NCBI GenBank assembly: GCA_002313255.1
Contig: DCBA01000098.1
Span: forward strand, 1 to 64,000
From: Gammaproteobacteria bacterium UBA1119
Lineage (GTDB): Bacteria; Pseudomonadota; Gammaproteobacteria; Pseudomonadales; Azotimanducaceae
Direction: 5' to 3'
Length of the DNA: 64,000 nucleotides
In this document: positions 35,243 to 44,867 of the stretch, piece after piece
How positions within the stretch are numbered: position 1 is the first letter of the stretch
Layout of the letters: every line of letters starts with the position of its first letter
Made by a program: the position numbers and the translations under genes
The notes under the pieces: generated by a model
The model's database searches: none
Told to the model about the DNA's origin: nothing
The model's input: the letters and a program-made list of their open reading frames with translations, nothing else

Positions 35243-36181
35243 TTACTCGACTAATTCGGCGGTCAACGCCACCGACCGTTCAAGCTCCCCACTTTCTATT
35301 TGGCCAATCCGCAAACGGGTAACGATCACGTGGGTCATTCCCAACTCGGAGCGGTAATAGTCCAGTCGGTCGCGAACCGCCGAAGGTTCCCCAACAATGG
35401 CCCAATCGTCGACTTTCATTGATATACCTTTTCGGAGACCTGATCCCGAAAGCTTTCGCGCTTCTTCTTCGAGCCGGTTACGGATATCGGAGACGAGTCG
35501 CGTGTTCTCCGACACAAATACTGTTCGCATAATGGGGACTTCAGGGGGTATTTGGACGCCAGCTTCGTTGCACGCTAGACGATGCCTTTCGTAATTTTCG
35601 CGCAACCGGCCGATCGGCTCCATCGGCGAAGCTAGGTATGGGAACCCAAGACTTCCAGCTTGCCGCAAAGCCTTGGGACCGAACGCCGCCACCCAAATAG
35701 GCGGGTGGGGTTTCTGTACCGGTAATGGCGACAGCAAAACGGGCTCACTGGTCTCATCCAGAGCCACGTTTTCGCCCTGCCAAGCACGCATCATGACGTC
35801 GAGACAATCGCGAAAAATTTCGCGTTTATCCTTCCGTGAAACACTGAACGCGGAAAACATCGCTGTCGCATAGCCGCGTCCGACCCCAAGAACGACGCGT
35901 CCCCCAGAAAGTCTATCGAGCACCGCTACCTGTTCAGCGGCCTGCAACGGATGACGAACTGGCAGTAAATAAGATGTGGTAGCGAGCCGTATGGTTCTCG
36001 TGCCGGCGGCGACCGCGGCCAATAACATCAATGGCTCGGGTATCGCTGCGTCGCCAGTGAAATGGTTTTCTGGCAACCAAAACGACTCATATCCCCAACC
36101 TTCAGCGAGTGAAGCCTGCCGAGTCAGCTCCTGAGCATCGACGCTGCCCGAAATCCGCCATGGGGTTAACCCAAGATGCAT
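35243..36181 (-). CDS. Luciferase-like monooxygenase (LLM) family oxidoreductase
   Basis: TIM-barrel flavin- or F420-dependent oxidoreductase of 312 residues. Seen: MHLGLTPWRISG, LAEGWGYESFWLPENHF, LATTSYLLPVRHPLQAAEQVAVLDRLSGGRVVLGVGRGY and PPIWVAAFGPKALRQAG, all standard blocks. The ATG at 36181 has GGAGG eight bases upstream, better than an upstream TTG. Bacterial members oxidise diverse small molecules; the cofactor and substrate are not evident. Ends three bases from the transporter gene, convergently. Confidence 0.85.
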   Translation of the reverse strand: MHLGLTPWRISGSVDAQELTRQASLAEGWGYESFWLPENHFTGDAAIPEPLMLLAAVAAGTRTIRLATTSYLLPVRHPLQAAEQVAVLDRLSGGRVVLGVGRGYATAMFSAFSVSRKDKREIFRDCLDVMMRAWQGENVALDETSEPVLLSPLPVQKPHPPIWVAAFGPKALRQAGSLGFPYLASPMEPIGRLRENYERHRLACNEAGVQIPPEVPIMRTVFVSENTRLVSDIRNRLEEEARKLSGSGLRKGISMKVDDWAIVGEPSAVRDRLDYYRSELGMTHVIVTRLRIGQIESGELERSVALTAELVE

Positions 36182-36423
36182 ATGTGACGCCTCCAAGGGA
36201 GATCGATTGTGCCAATTAATTTGCGTTACCGTCAGAACAAGACTCTCTCATAACGACACGACGCCTCAACCGTTTTGTACGCATCCAAACTGTGTCTTCA
36301 TCAGCATCTCCTGATCGCTCGCATCGGGGGTCTCGCGTCATTCTCGATTAAGACAACCCGGTGTACCTATGGAATCGTCGAAAACTGAGCTCCAAAACCG
36401 ATCCGCACCAATTTTTCTCGTTA

Positions 36424-36446
36424 TAGATACTTGTAGCCTATCTATC
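36424..36446. promoter_or_regulatory. 7-9-7 inverted repeat upstream of the D-aminoacylase gene
   Basis: The gap 36182-36485 has no gene. Within it ATAGATA (36424-36430) and TATCTAT (36440-36446) form an inverted repeat with a nine-base spacer, centred about 50 bases before the ATG at 36486. The spacing fits a dimeric regulator's operator, but the repeat is AT-rich and short. Confidence 0.3.
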
Positions 36447-36485
36447 GCATCATAGGGAAAAGCGATACATCGAGGAGCAATGAAT

Positions 36486-38159
36486 ATGGCACACGATTTA
36501 ATCATTCGGGACGGCTTAATTGTTGACGGCACCGGTACCGAACCGTACGCGGGGGACGTCGCGATCGATGGCGATACCATTGCCGCAGTCGGAAAGGTCG
36601 ACGGAGACGGGCACCAGGAAATAAACGCCGACGGCAACGCGATCACACCTGGATTCGTGGATCTGCATACCCACTTCGATGCCCAAGCAGCCTGGGATCC
36701 GCTGTTAACGCCCGTGTCCTGGCACGGTGTCACGACCGCGCTCTTCGGCAATTGCGGAGTCACGTTTGCTCCGTGCAAACCGAAGGACCGTGAATTCCTC
36801 GCAGGGATGATGGAGACGGTCGAAGACATCCCAAGAAACGCTATCCTCAACGGATTGGCCTGGGACTGGGAATCCTATGGCGAATATCTAGACTCGATCG
36901 AAAAGTTGAACCCAGCGATTAACGTCGCAGGTTTGGTGGGCCATTGTGCCTCACGATTTTACGTGATGGGTGAGCGTGCCATCGAAGAGGACCCGACCGA
37001 TGACGAAATTCAACAAATTGCTGAGCTCGTCGGAATCTCGGTGAAGGAAGGCGCGATCGGCTTTTCTTCGAATCGTTTGCCAGGTCACGTCCTTCCTGAC
37101 GGCAGATCGATACCAGGTACATTTGCCAAGACCGATGAACTATCGGCTATCGCCCGTGCCGTGGGTAAGAACAACGGTATTCTGCAATTCGTGCTGAATT
37201 ACGCAAAACTCGGGGAAGAGATGCCGTTAATCGCAGAGCAAGGTCGAAATGCCGGGACCAAGCTCCTCTTCAGTGCCCCGTTTGTCGATGGGAAAGACTC
37301 CAAAGGCTCCGCGTACGACGATGCCATTGAAGCCATGCGGGACGAAAATATTGACGTCATTGGATTAACCCTGCCAAGGAGCGGTGGTTTTCTGTCAGGG
37401 CTCAAGACCGATGGTCTTTTTCCCACACCGGCATGGGCAGAAGTCCGGAAACTCGATTTCGATGCGCGACTGGCCGCGATACGAGATGAGAGTATCCGTC
37501 TGAAACTCGTCGATGAAGCCAAGGGTATGCCCTACCTACTTGAAACAACGAAAAACTATTACTGGCTAGGCGACGCTGACCAGCCCACGTACACACGCGG
37601 GCCGGATGACAGTCTTGCAAGTATTGCCAAGGCAGCGAACGAACATCCCGTGGAAACGTGGTTGCGGTACATGCTCGAAAGCAATGGTGAAACATTATTT
37701 CACGTCCGTTTCTTCAACCATGATCTGGACAAAGTAAATACGTTCTTGCACGCCGATTGGGTTCTGCCAGGACTTGGGGATGCCGGTGCCCATGTGAGTC
37801 AGATCATGGACTCCGGTTGGACTTCGTTCTTACTCGGTCACTGGCATCGAGATCAAGGAACCTTCAGTCTGGCGGAAGCCGTTCGTAAACTGACCAGCGC
37901 CCAAGCAAGAGTGATCGGCCTTGACGACCGAGGAACGCTTGCTGCCGGGAAAAGAGCGGACGTAAATGTCATTGACGTAAATCGGGTCGCCGAACGGCAG
38001 CCCCAACTTGTACACGATTTTCCCGAAGACGCACCACGTCTGATCCAAAAGGCCGTAGGGTATCAAGCCACGGTTTGTAACGGTCACGTCATCCTTGAAA
38101 ACGACGAACATACGGGGGCGCGTGGAGGACGTGTGCTGAGGAATTCGGCTAGTTCCTAA
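36486..38159 (+). CDS. N-acyl-D-amino-acid deacylase / D-aminoacylase-type amidohydrolase
   Basis: Metal-dependent amidohydrolase of 557 residues. DLIIRDGLIVDGTG opens the small composite domain; DLHTHFDAQ gives the first metal-binding histidines, GHCASRF a later one, and GLGDAGAHVSQIMDSGW carries the catalytic Asp. The ending ARVIGLDDRGTLAAGKRADVNVID is characteristic. Two ATGs six bases apart exist; the second has GGAG at good spacing. Likely substrates are N-acyl-D-amino acids or related amides. Confidence 0.87.
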   Translation: MAHDLIIRDGLIVDGTGTEPYAGDVAIDGDTIAAVGKVDGDGHQEINADGNAITPGFVDLHTHFDAQAAWDPLLTPVSWHGVTTALFGNCGVTFAPCKPKDREFLAGMMETVEDIPRNAILNGLAWDWESYGEYLDSIEKLNPAINVAGLVGHCASRFYVMGERAIEEDPTDDEIQQIAELVGISVKEGAIGFSSNRLPGHVLPDGRSIPGTFAKTDELSAIARAVGKNNGILQFVLNYAKLGEEMPLIAEQGRNAGTKLLFSAPFVDGKDSKGSAYDDAIEAMRDENIDVIGLTLPRSGGFLSGLKTDGLFPTPAWAEVRKLDFDARLAAIRDESIRLKLVDEAKGMPYLLETTKNYYWLGDADQPTYTRGPDDSLASIAKAANEHPVETWLRYMLESNGETLFHVRFFNHDLDKVNTFLHADWVLPGLGDAGAHVSQIMDSGWTSFLLGHWHRDQGTFSLAEAVRKLTSAQARVIGLDDRGTLAAGKRADVNVIDVNRVAERQPQLVHDFPEDAPRLIQKAVGYQATVCNGHVILENDEHTGARGGRVLRNSASS

Positions 38160-38232
38160 TTACCTTAATCCGTGGGTCTTCGAGTGGTTACGATTACAGT
38201 TTAATTAAACCGCTATATCGGCGCTTGAACGG

Positions 38233-39108
38233 TCAACTGCCGGCACCGGCACGTTGCAATCGTGCAAGCGCGGCGATGGTCGTTTGTACTGCATTGAGGT
38301 GACGTTCGCGTGCAAATTCCACGTAGAGCGGATCGTCGTTCAACAACACACAGCGGGGTCGCCTCACGTTAGCGCACTTGAACGCTGTCTCACGTCCGAA
38401 GTTGTTGCCCGCCGCTCCGTATTCTCCAAACGACCCAGGGTTCGCATCCGGTTTCCAGAAAACTTCCCAAGTGAAGGGTAATCCCTCGATGTCCCCTTTC
38501 ACCGCGTTGAACGTAGTTTCTGCAGTGAGGCGTAAAATGTCTTGGTAACCGGTATCCAAGGTGTCCTGGATGATCCCTTTAACCTGAGCGCAATCGGCGC
38601 CGAGCCGTTGGTTGAGATCAACTTCATCGATCGGAAATTCGTCGAAACGATCGCCAATGTTCAAGCGCCACCACCGTGATACAAATACTGGAACTACGTG
38701 AGCCGGCGACGTCATGTCCTGCAGATGATTGACGACGCGGCCAAGGTTGGAATACCGATCCGCAAGACTGTTCGATCGATCAAGATTCCCTACAAGCTGC
38801 TCGAAACCTTCGTGCAAACGCGTTTCAACAACCCACATCAAACTGCGGGGTGTTTGATCGTCTCGATTATAGAAATTCCAACGAAAGAGTCCGCGCCAAA
38901 AGCCACCGTCCGCTTGCTCTACGTTGGCCTTCGCCATGTAACGTGTTTGCAGTGCCGAGAGGCGCAAATCGTCGTCGATACAGTTGTTGTAGTGCCGCAC
39001 TGCGATAAAGGTCAGTTGCTGGTGTATCGTTCCTTCATACGCGTGCGCATCCACTCGTCCGACAACAAAGATGGTCAAGCCCAGCAAAACATGGATGGCG
39101 TGTGTCAA
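38233..39108 (-). CDS. Zinc-dependent phospholipase C/P1-nuclease-fold secreted protein
   Basis: A 291-residue protein with a probable signal peptide (THAIHVLLGLTIFVVGRVDAHA). The segment LGRVVNHLQDMTSPAHVVPV contains the HxxxD...H arrangement of the zinc site in the phospholipase C/P1 nuclease fold, and an earlier His (HQQLTFIA) may supply another ligand. The TTG start has no good ribosome-binding site. Substrate could be phospholipid or nucleic acid. It lies alone, facing the D-aminoacylase gene. Confidence 0.6.
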   Translation of the reverse strand: MTHAIHVLLGLTIFVVGRVDAHAYEGTIHQQLTFIAVRHYNNCIDDDLRLSALQTRYMAKANVEQADGGFWRGLFRWNFYNRDDQTPRSLMWVVETRLHEGFEQLVGNLDRSNSLADRYSNLGRVVNHLQDMTSPAHVVPVFVSRWWRLNIGDRFDEFPIDEVDLNQRLGADCAQVKGIIQDTLDTGYQDILRLTAETTFNAVKGDIEGLPFTWEVFWKPDANPGSFGEYGAAGNNFGRETAFKCANVRRPRCVLLNDDPLYVEFARERHLNAVQTTIAALARLQRAGAGS

Positions 39109-39251
39109 ATAGTACTAGCAGAGCAGACGGAACATCGGCGAACCATCGCACTTCTCTGCACGCCCGTGCAAGCCTCGCTCACGCAGTAGTATTCACCGAA
39201 ACCGTTTGGCACACTCGAACGTCTGGGTAAAAGATAAAAGGGATCCAAGAG

Positions 39252-40334
39252 ATGAAAGCTGCGGTTTTGCGGGAAGTAAATAAGCCTTTGGAGATAGAGG
39301 AGGTGCAAACGGCGGACCCGGGTCCGCGCGAAGTCCTGGTGCGTACCGTAGCCGCAGGCGTTTGTCACTCGGACCTCCACTTTCAGAACGGCTCCTATCC
39401 GTACCCCCTGCCCGTTATTTTGGGGCACGAGTCGGCCGGAGTCGTCGAGGCAGTAGGGTCCGACGTCAAATATGTTCAGAGGGGCGATCACGTCATCACC
39501 TGCCTATCAGCGTTCTGCGGTCACTGCGAATATTGTCTAACAGGACACATGTCCCTCTGTCAGGAGCCCGAGCTACAGCGTAAAGGCGACGAGAGCCCCC
39601 GGCTTGCCCAGGAAGGAACGCCGATCGCTCAATTCCTAAACCTTTCGTCGTTCGCGGAATACATGCTGGTCCACGAACACGCTATCGCCAAAGTTCGGGA
39701 AGATATGCCGCTTGATCGTGCAGCATTGATCGGTTGCGGCGTCACCACGGGCGTCGGCGCCGTAATTCATACAGCGGCGGTTGAGCCGGGATCGACTGTT
39801 GCCGTGATCGGTTGCGGTGGAGTCGGACTCTCATGCATCAACGGTGCCGAAATTGCCGGCGCGAGTCGGATCATCGCGGTGGATACCCTTGCTAGTAAAC
39901 TCGAGCTCGCACGAAAATTCGGGGCCACCGAGGTAGTCAATGCCGCCGATAACGACCCCGTTGAGGCGGTCCGCGAATTGACCGGCGGTGGTGTCCACTA
40001 TGCCTTTGAGGCCATCGGTCTCAAAGTAACCACCGAGCAGGCATTCAAGATGATCCGGGCGGGCGGCTGTGCAACCGTTATCGGGATGATTCCCGTCGGT
40101 ACCATGGTCGAAATTCACGGCCCCGAATTCTTGCGAGAAAAGAAACTCCAAGGATCGAACATGGGGTCGAATCGGTTCCGAGTGGATATGCCCCGATATG
40201 TCGATTTCTACCTCGCCGGCAAACTGCATCTCGACGACATGATCTCAAGCCACATCAAGCTCGAGGATGTCAACGATGCATTTGCACAGTTAGAGACTGG
40301 AGAAGTCGCACGCAACATCATTATGTTCGAGTAG
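39252..40334 (+). CDS. Zinc-dependent alcohol dehydrogenase (MDR superfamily)
   Basis: Medium-chain dehydrogenase of 360 residues with a full zinc set: catalytic Cys/His in VCHSDLH and LGHESAG, the structural-zinc loop CGHCEYCLTGHMSLC, and the NAD motif VIGCGGVGLSCIN. The long inserted loop and the ending VNDAFAQLETGEVARNI place it near the class III/benzyl-alcohol type. Which alcohol it oxidises is unknown. It faces the next SDR. Confidence 0.92.
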   Translation: MKAAVLREVNKPLEIEEVQTADPGPREVLVRTVAAGVCHSDLHFQNGSYPYPLPVILGHESAGVVEAVGSDVKYVQRGDHVITCLSAFCGHCEYCLTGHMSLCQEPELQRKGDESPRLAQEGTPIAQFLNLSSFAEYMLVHEHAIAKVREDMPLDRAALIGCGVTTGVGAVIHTAAVEPGSTVAVIGCGGVGLSCINGAEIAGASRIIAVDTLASKLELARKFGATEVVNAADNDPVEAVRELTGGGVHYAFEAIGLKVTTEQAFKMIRAGGCATVIGMIPVGTMVEIHGPEFLREKKLQGSNMGSNRFRVDMPRYVDFYLAGKLHLDDMISSHIKLEDVNDAFAQLETGEVARNIIMFE

Positions 40335-40349
40335 AGATACAAAACCCTA

Positions 40350-41117
40350 TTACATAAATCGCTTAATCAAGCGCCGGGTCCAAACCAACTGGAGGAGTGG
40401 ATCAAGCCAGCGATAAAGACGGCCCGAGATGTAAACGCTCCTACCGCGTTCAGTGGCTTTGAGCCCCTCCTCGACAACGACTCCCGCGTCGTACCAGATG
40501 AACTTCGGCATCCGTTCTTTTCTTTCCGCCATACCAGCTACTTCGTGAAATTCAGTGTGAGTAAAGCCGGGACACAATGCACAAACGTGAACCCCCGAGG
40601 CACGAACGCTGAGGTTCAAAGATTCGGAAAACGCCACAACATAGGCTTTCGAAGGTCCGTAATTGAGATCGTTGGCACGTGCGATACGACCCGCGACGGA
40701 CGCCACATTGATCACTCTGCCGAATCCCTTTTCGCACATAGGCGGAACAAACAAATGGCACATCTGTGCAACCGAAATCATCATCAACTCAAGGTAGTCG
40801 GCTTGTTTTTGCCAGACACGGTCTTCAAGAAATTTTATCCCCGCGGACCCTGCATTATTTACCAGAAAGTCGACTTGCAATCTGCGCTCACGTACAAAGT
40901 CAAAAATCAGCGCGGGCGCCTCCGGCGCGGATAGGTCCGCAGCGAACACATTGGCCCGTACTCCAGCATCGTGAGCTAATCGATCGGCCAACTCACTAAG
41001 TCGTTCTGATCTACGCGCGACCAATATGAGATCGAGGCCTCTGTTTGCTAATTGCCGTGCGAACTCAGCGCCTAGACCCGAAGATGCGCCCGTCACGAGA
41101 GCCGTGCGCCGATCCAT
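40350..41117 (-). CDS. Short-chain dehydrogenase/reductase
   Basis: SDR of 255 residues with TGASSGLG for NAD(P), NNAGSAG, and the catalytic NYGPSKAYVV preceded by the serine in NVASVAG. A hydrophobic C-terminus (WLDPLLQLVWTRRLIKRF) suggests membrane association as in lipid-acting SDRs. The ATG at 41117 has GGGAG at proper spacing; a GTG two codons earlier is less likely. It follows degQ on the same strand by about 30 bases. Confidence 0.9.
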   Translation of the reverse strand: MDRRTALVTGASSGLGAEFARQLANRGLDLILVARRSERLSELADRLAHDAGVRANVFAADLSAPEAPALIFDFVRERRLQVDFLVNNAGSAGIKFLEDRVWQKQADYLELMMISVAQMCHLFVPPMCEKGFGRVINVASVAGRIARANDLNYGPSKAYVVAFSESLNLSVRASGVHVCALCPGFTHTEFHEVAGMAERKERMPKFIWYDAGVVVEEGLKATERGRSVYISGRLYRWLDPLLQLVWTRRLIKRFM

Positions 41118-41147
41118 CGTCACTCCCGAACTCCGCCGCGGCCTGAA

Positions 41148-42512
41148 CTATCGAATCGATAGTTCACCGTAACGCCCCGAACGATAAATACGAAGTCTCA
41201 ACACGGCATCGGCTTTGAACGCGCGCCATAGCCCACCGACATCGTGAATGCGCCGCCGATTCGCTGCAACAATGACATCGCCATCCTCAAGTCCATACGC
41301 GTATGCCGATCCATTAACGTCGACTTCGCTGACTAACACACCGCCCCCGCCCTTCGGATCCGATTCGTCGCGGAAGTCGTTAAACACAGCACCCCCCAGG
41401 CGGTCATCCAGGCGGTCACCGTCTACTCGCGCTACCACATCGTCCTTCATCACAACGCTATACCGGCGAGCTTCATTGTCTCGAACGACGTCGAGCTCCA
41501 ACGTATCACCAATCATGGTGACCGCTGCCTGGCTTCGGTAATCGCCGACCTTTCGCGCTGCCCGGTTAGCTAGATGGGTAATAACGTCGCCCGTTCGAAG
41601 ACCGGCACCATCTGCTGCGCTGCCGGGTTCGACGTCCATAACGACCACCCCCTCGATAAGCCCCGTCCCAAAAGCTGCGGCGAGATCAGGATTTAGGGTC
41701 GCTACGTCTAGACCGATCCGACCTCGTCGCACCTCCCCATGATCAATCAATTCGCGCATGATCACCGTGACGATATTGCTCGGTATCGCAAACCCAATGC
41801 CGACGTTACCACCACCCGGCGCGATGATTGCCGTGTTGATCCCGACCACTGCCCCTTTGAGGTCCACCAGTGCGCCGCCCGAATTACCCGGATTAATGGA
41901 GGCATCTGTCTGAATAAAGTCTTCGTACCCTTCAATGCCGAGACCGCTGCGCCCAAGGGCGCTGATGATTCCCAAAGTAACGGTTTGCTCAAGTCCGAAC
42001 GGATTACCTATCGCAACCACAAAATCCCCCACCCTCAACGCACTCGAATCGGCGAAGGGAAGTGCCGTAAGTCGGTCGCTCTTGACCTCCAAGACGGCGA
42101 GGTCGACCTGGGTGTCGATACCGATGAGCGTCGCTGGAAGCGTCCTACCATCAGCCAGCGTAACGTTGATTTCGTCTGCCCGATCAACGACGTGGCTGTT
42201 GGTGACGATGTAACCACCTTCCGCATCAACGATAACGCCGGAACCCGCACTCTGTGACCGACGCAAACGACGTTCCGGCACATTGAAAAACCGACGGAAA
42301 AACGGGTCCCGAAGAAGCGGACTGGTGACTGACACCGACGCGTACGTGGCAATGTTCACCACCCCGGGGGTGCTTGCTTCGAGCATCGGTGCGAGCGAAG
42401 GCATCGGCTCACCGCCGCTTAACACCCCTGGTAACGCGGCGTGCTGGGGAGTCGTGTAGAGGCAAAAGACCGCAACGCAAAAGCAAACAATATGTACAAC
42501 TCGCGGTTTCAC
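41148..42512 (-). CDS. degQ: Periplasmic serine protease, DegQ/HtrA family
   Basis: Envelope quality-control protease of 454 residues with a signal peptide ending near PQHA. Catalytic triad: His107 in TNSHVV, Asp137 in QVDLAVLEV and Ser211 in PGNSGGAL. Two PDZ-like regions follow, the first with GVVVMDVEPGSAADGAGLRTGD, the second ending ANRRRIHDVGGLWRAF. The gene overlaps the MFS transporter by four bases (ATGA), an unexpected pairing. Confidence 0.94.
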   Translation of the reverse strand: MKPRVVHIVCFCVAVFCLYTTPQHAALPGVLSGGEPMPSLAPMLEASTPGVVNIATYASVSVTSPLLRDPFFRRFFNVPERRLRRSQSAGSGVIVDAEGGYIVTNSHVVDRADEINVTLADGRTLPATLIGIDTQVDLAVLEVKSDRLTALPFADSSALRVGDFVVAIGNPFGLEQTVTLGIISALGRSGLGIEGYEDFIQTDASINPGNSGGALVDLKGAVVGINTAIIAPGGGNVGIGFAIPSNIVTVIMRELIDHGEVRRGRIGLDVATLNPDLAAAFGTGLIEGVVVMDVEPGSAADGAGLRTGDVITHLANRAARKVGDYRSQAAVTMIGDTLELDVVRDNEARRYSVVMKDDVVARVDGDRLDDRLGGAVFNDFRDESDPKGGGGVLVSEVDVNGSAYAYGLEDGDVIVAANRRRIHDVGGLWRAFKADAVLRLRIYRSGRYGELSIR

Positions 42513-43762
42513 GAATTCAGTTCCTCGCTTGAAGTTTCTACATCCACCACCGGGCCTGCACTACAAAAAATGAAGAGGGCAACGATTGAGCAGACACCAG
42601 CAACACCAAACGATGTCGTGTAGGAAAACGATTGATACAAAAGCCCCAGCGCCAACGGTCCTCCGGCAACACCCAAGGTTGTCAAGGCATAAGCAGCCGA
42701 ATAGACCCTTGGATACCTCAAAACTCCGTACACTTTCACAAGTAGCAAGGGTTGCAGCATCAACAAATTCCCGACCGTAAACCCGAAAAGTACCGTACCC
42801 ACCAACGCCGAGAAACTATCGTCAGCAAACGCGAGCACGGTCAAACCCATCCATTGTCCGACAATATTCAGTATCGTGAACAGCCGTATTGGAAACCTCG
42901 TTACGATCCATCCGCCGAGAAGTCTACCGACGATGCTCGTCACCGCGAGAACGGATACAGACGCTGACGCCATCGCAAAACCGGCGACTTTCTCCAAATG
43001 ATTGATGAGATGAGCGATCGCCCCTACCTGTGCGCCCATGATGAGTATGTAGGCGATCCCCGAACCAACGAAAAAGCGCGAACGAACAGCATGCCAGTCC
43101 AACCAAGGGCGAGATGCGCCGGTATCGCCACTCCTTTTTGTTCCTTCGGGCCATCCGCGTACTACGGTGAGGGCAACCACCGAGATTCCCACAAAGAAAA
43201 TTAACCCGAACCACGGCAAAGCCAACTCAACACCGAGGTTTCGAATCACAACCGCTGATATTGGCGTCAATACCACGCCACCTGTAGACAATCCCGTTGA
43301 AACAACCGCCAACGCGACGGAACGTTCCGGTCCTGGAAACCATCGGGTCACGATCGTGGTGCCTGGAATCAAGGAAACCGCGGCATTACCCAGGCCAAAT
43401 ACCGCGTAGAGTGCCCACACCTGCGACGTATCCGCCGCCACGCCCATTAACGCCAACGAAGATCCCCCGACCGCCGCACCCCCGGTCATAACCCATCGAA
43501 TGTCATAGCGTTCGATCAGTGGAGCAATGCCGAGACCCATGATCCCAGAGGCCAAAAACATGAGCGCGGTCGCAGCGGAGATATCGGCGACAGCAAATTC
43601 CGGTTTGGCTGCAAGCGCATTCATGTACACAGACATGTTGTAGAAACCGAAGCCAGAAGAAAGCGTGAGAATCAAAAACATCCCCCCGACCATCCACCAG
43701 GCGTCATTCTCGATTTTTAGAATCTCTTTTCCCCTTCGCAAAGGTTTTTCACCGTATCCCAA
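42509..43762 (-). CDS. Major facilitator superfamily transporter
   Basis: Membrane carrier of 417 residues with about twelve spans. Start-proximal DAWWMVGGMFLILTLSSGFGFYNMSVYMNAL, then MTGGAAVGGSSLALMGV and GGWIVTRFPIRLFTILN fit the oxalate/formate and monocarboxylate-like branch. The only start giving the N-terminus is a TTG at 43762 without a strong Shine-Dalgarno, so the exact start is uncertain. Substrate unknown. Confidence 0.85.
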   Translation of the reverse strand: MGYGEKPLRRGKEILKIENDAWWMVGGMFLILTLSSGFGFYNMSVYMNALAAKPEFAVADISAATALMFLASGIMGLGIAPLIERYDIRWVMTGGAAVGGSSLALMGVAADTSQVWALYAVFGLGNAAVSLIPGTTIVTRWFPGPERSVALAVVSTGLSTGGVVLTPISAVVIRNLGVELALPWFGLIFFVGISVVALTVVRGWPEGTKRSGDTGASRPWLDWHAVRSRFFVGSGIAYILIMGAQVGAIAHLINHLEKVAGFAMASASVSVLAVTSIVGRLLGGWIVTRFPIRLFTILNIVGQWMGLTVLAFADDSFSALVGTVLFGFTVGNLLMLQPLLLVKVYGVLRYPRVYSAAYALTTLGVAGGPLALGLLYQSFSYTTSFGVAGVCSIVALFIFCSAGPVVDVETSSEELNS

Positions 43763-43893
43763 ACCAAGTTACGCAATCCGTTTAACTCCAAAAAGCGTTC
43801 AGCTGGATGAAAACGTATGTGCCTCAAAGGTTCCCAACTACACACTCGGCCATGGCCGCAATACGTACACGAGGCAAACCACTCCAGCGTATA

Positions 43894-43968
43894 TGGAGCG
43901 GGCGATGGGAGTCGAACCCACGTCTCCAGCTTGGGAAGCTGAGGTAATAGCCGTTATACGACGCCCGC
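43894..43968 (-). tRNA. glyU: tRNA-Gly (anticodon CCC)
   Basis: Read on the minus strand the 75 bases fold as a tRNA: acceptor GCGGGCG pairs with CGCCCGC, the D-arm, the anticodon loop TTCCCAA giving CCC, the T-arm GTGGG-TTCGACT-CCCAT, discriminator U and an encoded CCA. It resembles E. coli tRNA-Gly isoacceptors. A CATAAT hexamer about eleven bases upstream may be its -10 element. The remaining bases of the 43763-44087 gap hold nothing recognisable. Confidence 0.96.
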
Positions 43969-44087
43969 ACAGCCGATCGATTATGGCATAACGGGTGGTC
44001 CTATCCAGGCCACAGCATCGTCTTCGATCGGGTGGAATAAGCCGAGCAAACCGTCTAACGTCACCTGTCTGTGTCGGGGGATAGCAC

Positions 44088-44867
44088 TTGGAAATTCAAG
44101 ATAAAGTCGTCGTCGTTACTGGTGGAGCAAGCGGAATCGGACGCGAATTGTGTCGTTTGTTCGCAGCTGAGGGCGCACGGCACGTCGTCGTCGCGGACCT
44201 TAACGAGGAAGGGGCCGCCGTCGTCGCCGATGAAATTGGACACACGAGCCATCAAGTCGATGTTGGCCGTGAGAGCGACCTCGTTGGTTTAATTCACCAA
44301 ACCGAGGACGCCTTCGGCTCGATTGACCTTTTTTGTTCCAATGCCGGGATAGCCGACGGCCGAGGGATAGACGAACCGGACGAAGTATGGGACAGAATAT
44401 GGCGCGTCAACACCATGGCCCACATTTGGACTGCCCGACACCTGGTGCCGCTTATGCGAGCACGAGGAGGCGGCTATTTATTTTCGACGGCGTCAGCAGC
44501 AGGTTTACTTACGCAGATTGGTTCAGTGACCTACGCGGTCACCAAGCACGCCGCCGTTGCACTGGCCGAATGGTTGGCCATTACCCACGGCCGCGATGGC
44601 ATCAAAGTCACCGTACTATGTCCCCAAGCGGTCCGGACAGGGATGACCCCAGATGCTTCAGAAACGGGACTCTCAGTCGCCAGCGTTGATGGATTGCTCG
44701 AAGCCGACGGTGTCGCCCGTGATTGCCTCGAGGCTATTCGGGAAGAACGTTTTTTTGTGCTTCCACATCCAATGGTCGCCGACTATATGCAACGCAAAGC
44801 CGAGGACCCCGACCGATGGCTGCACGGCATGAGACGATTACAGGATCGCTACCTCGCAGAGGACTAG
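44088..44867 (+). CDS. Short-chain dehydrogenase/reductase
   Basis: SDR of 259 residues: TGGASGIGRELC for NAD(P), SNAGIADGRG, and catalytic STASAAG with TYAVTKHAAVAL. The TTG start has a GGGGG tract seven bases upstream. Its C-terminal region (QRKAEDPDRWLHGMRRLQD) is typical of SDRs near CoA-transferases in fatty-acid or terpenoid catabolism, though no substrate can be read. Overlaps the quinone reductase convergently by four bases. Confidence 0.9.
   Translation: MEIQDKVVVVTGGASGIGRELCRLFAAEGARHVVVADLNEEGAAVVADEIGHTSHQVDVGRESDLVGLIHQTEDAFGSIDLFCSNAGIADGRGIDEPDEVWDRIWRVNTMAHIWTARHLVPLMRARGGGYLFSTASAAGLLTQIGSVTYAVTKHAAVALAEWLAITHGRDGIKVTVLCPQAVRTGMTPDASETGLSVASVDGLLEADGVARDCLEAIREERFFVLPHPMVADYMQRKAEDPDRWLHGMRRLQDRYLAED

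Noticed and set aside
38199..38210. 12-base palindrome GTTTAATTAAAC between convergent genes
   Set aside because: Short and AT-rich, in a convergent gap where no operator is expected; could be chance.
41739..42257. Long open frame on the plus strand opposite the degQ gene
   Set aside because: It is antisense to a well-supported protease gene and its product resembles no family; composition fits a shadow of the real frame.
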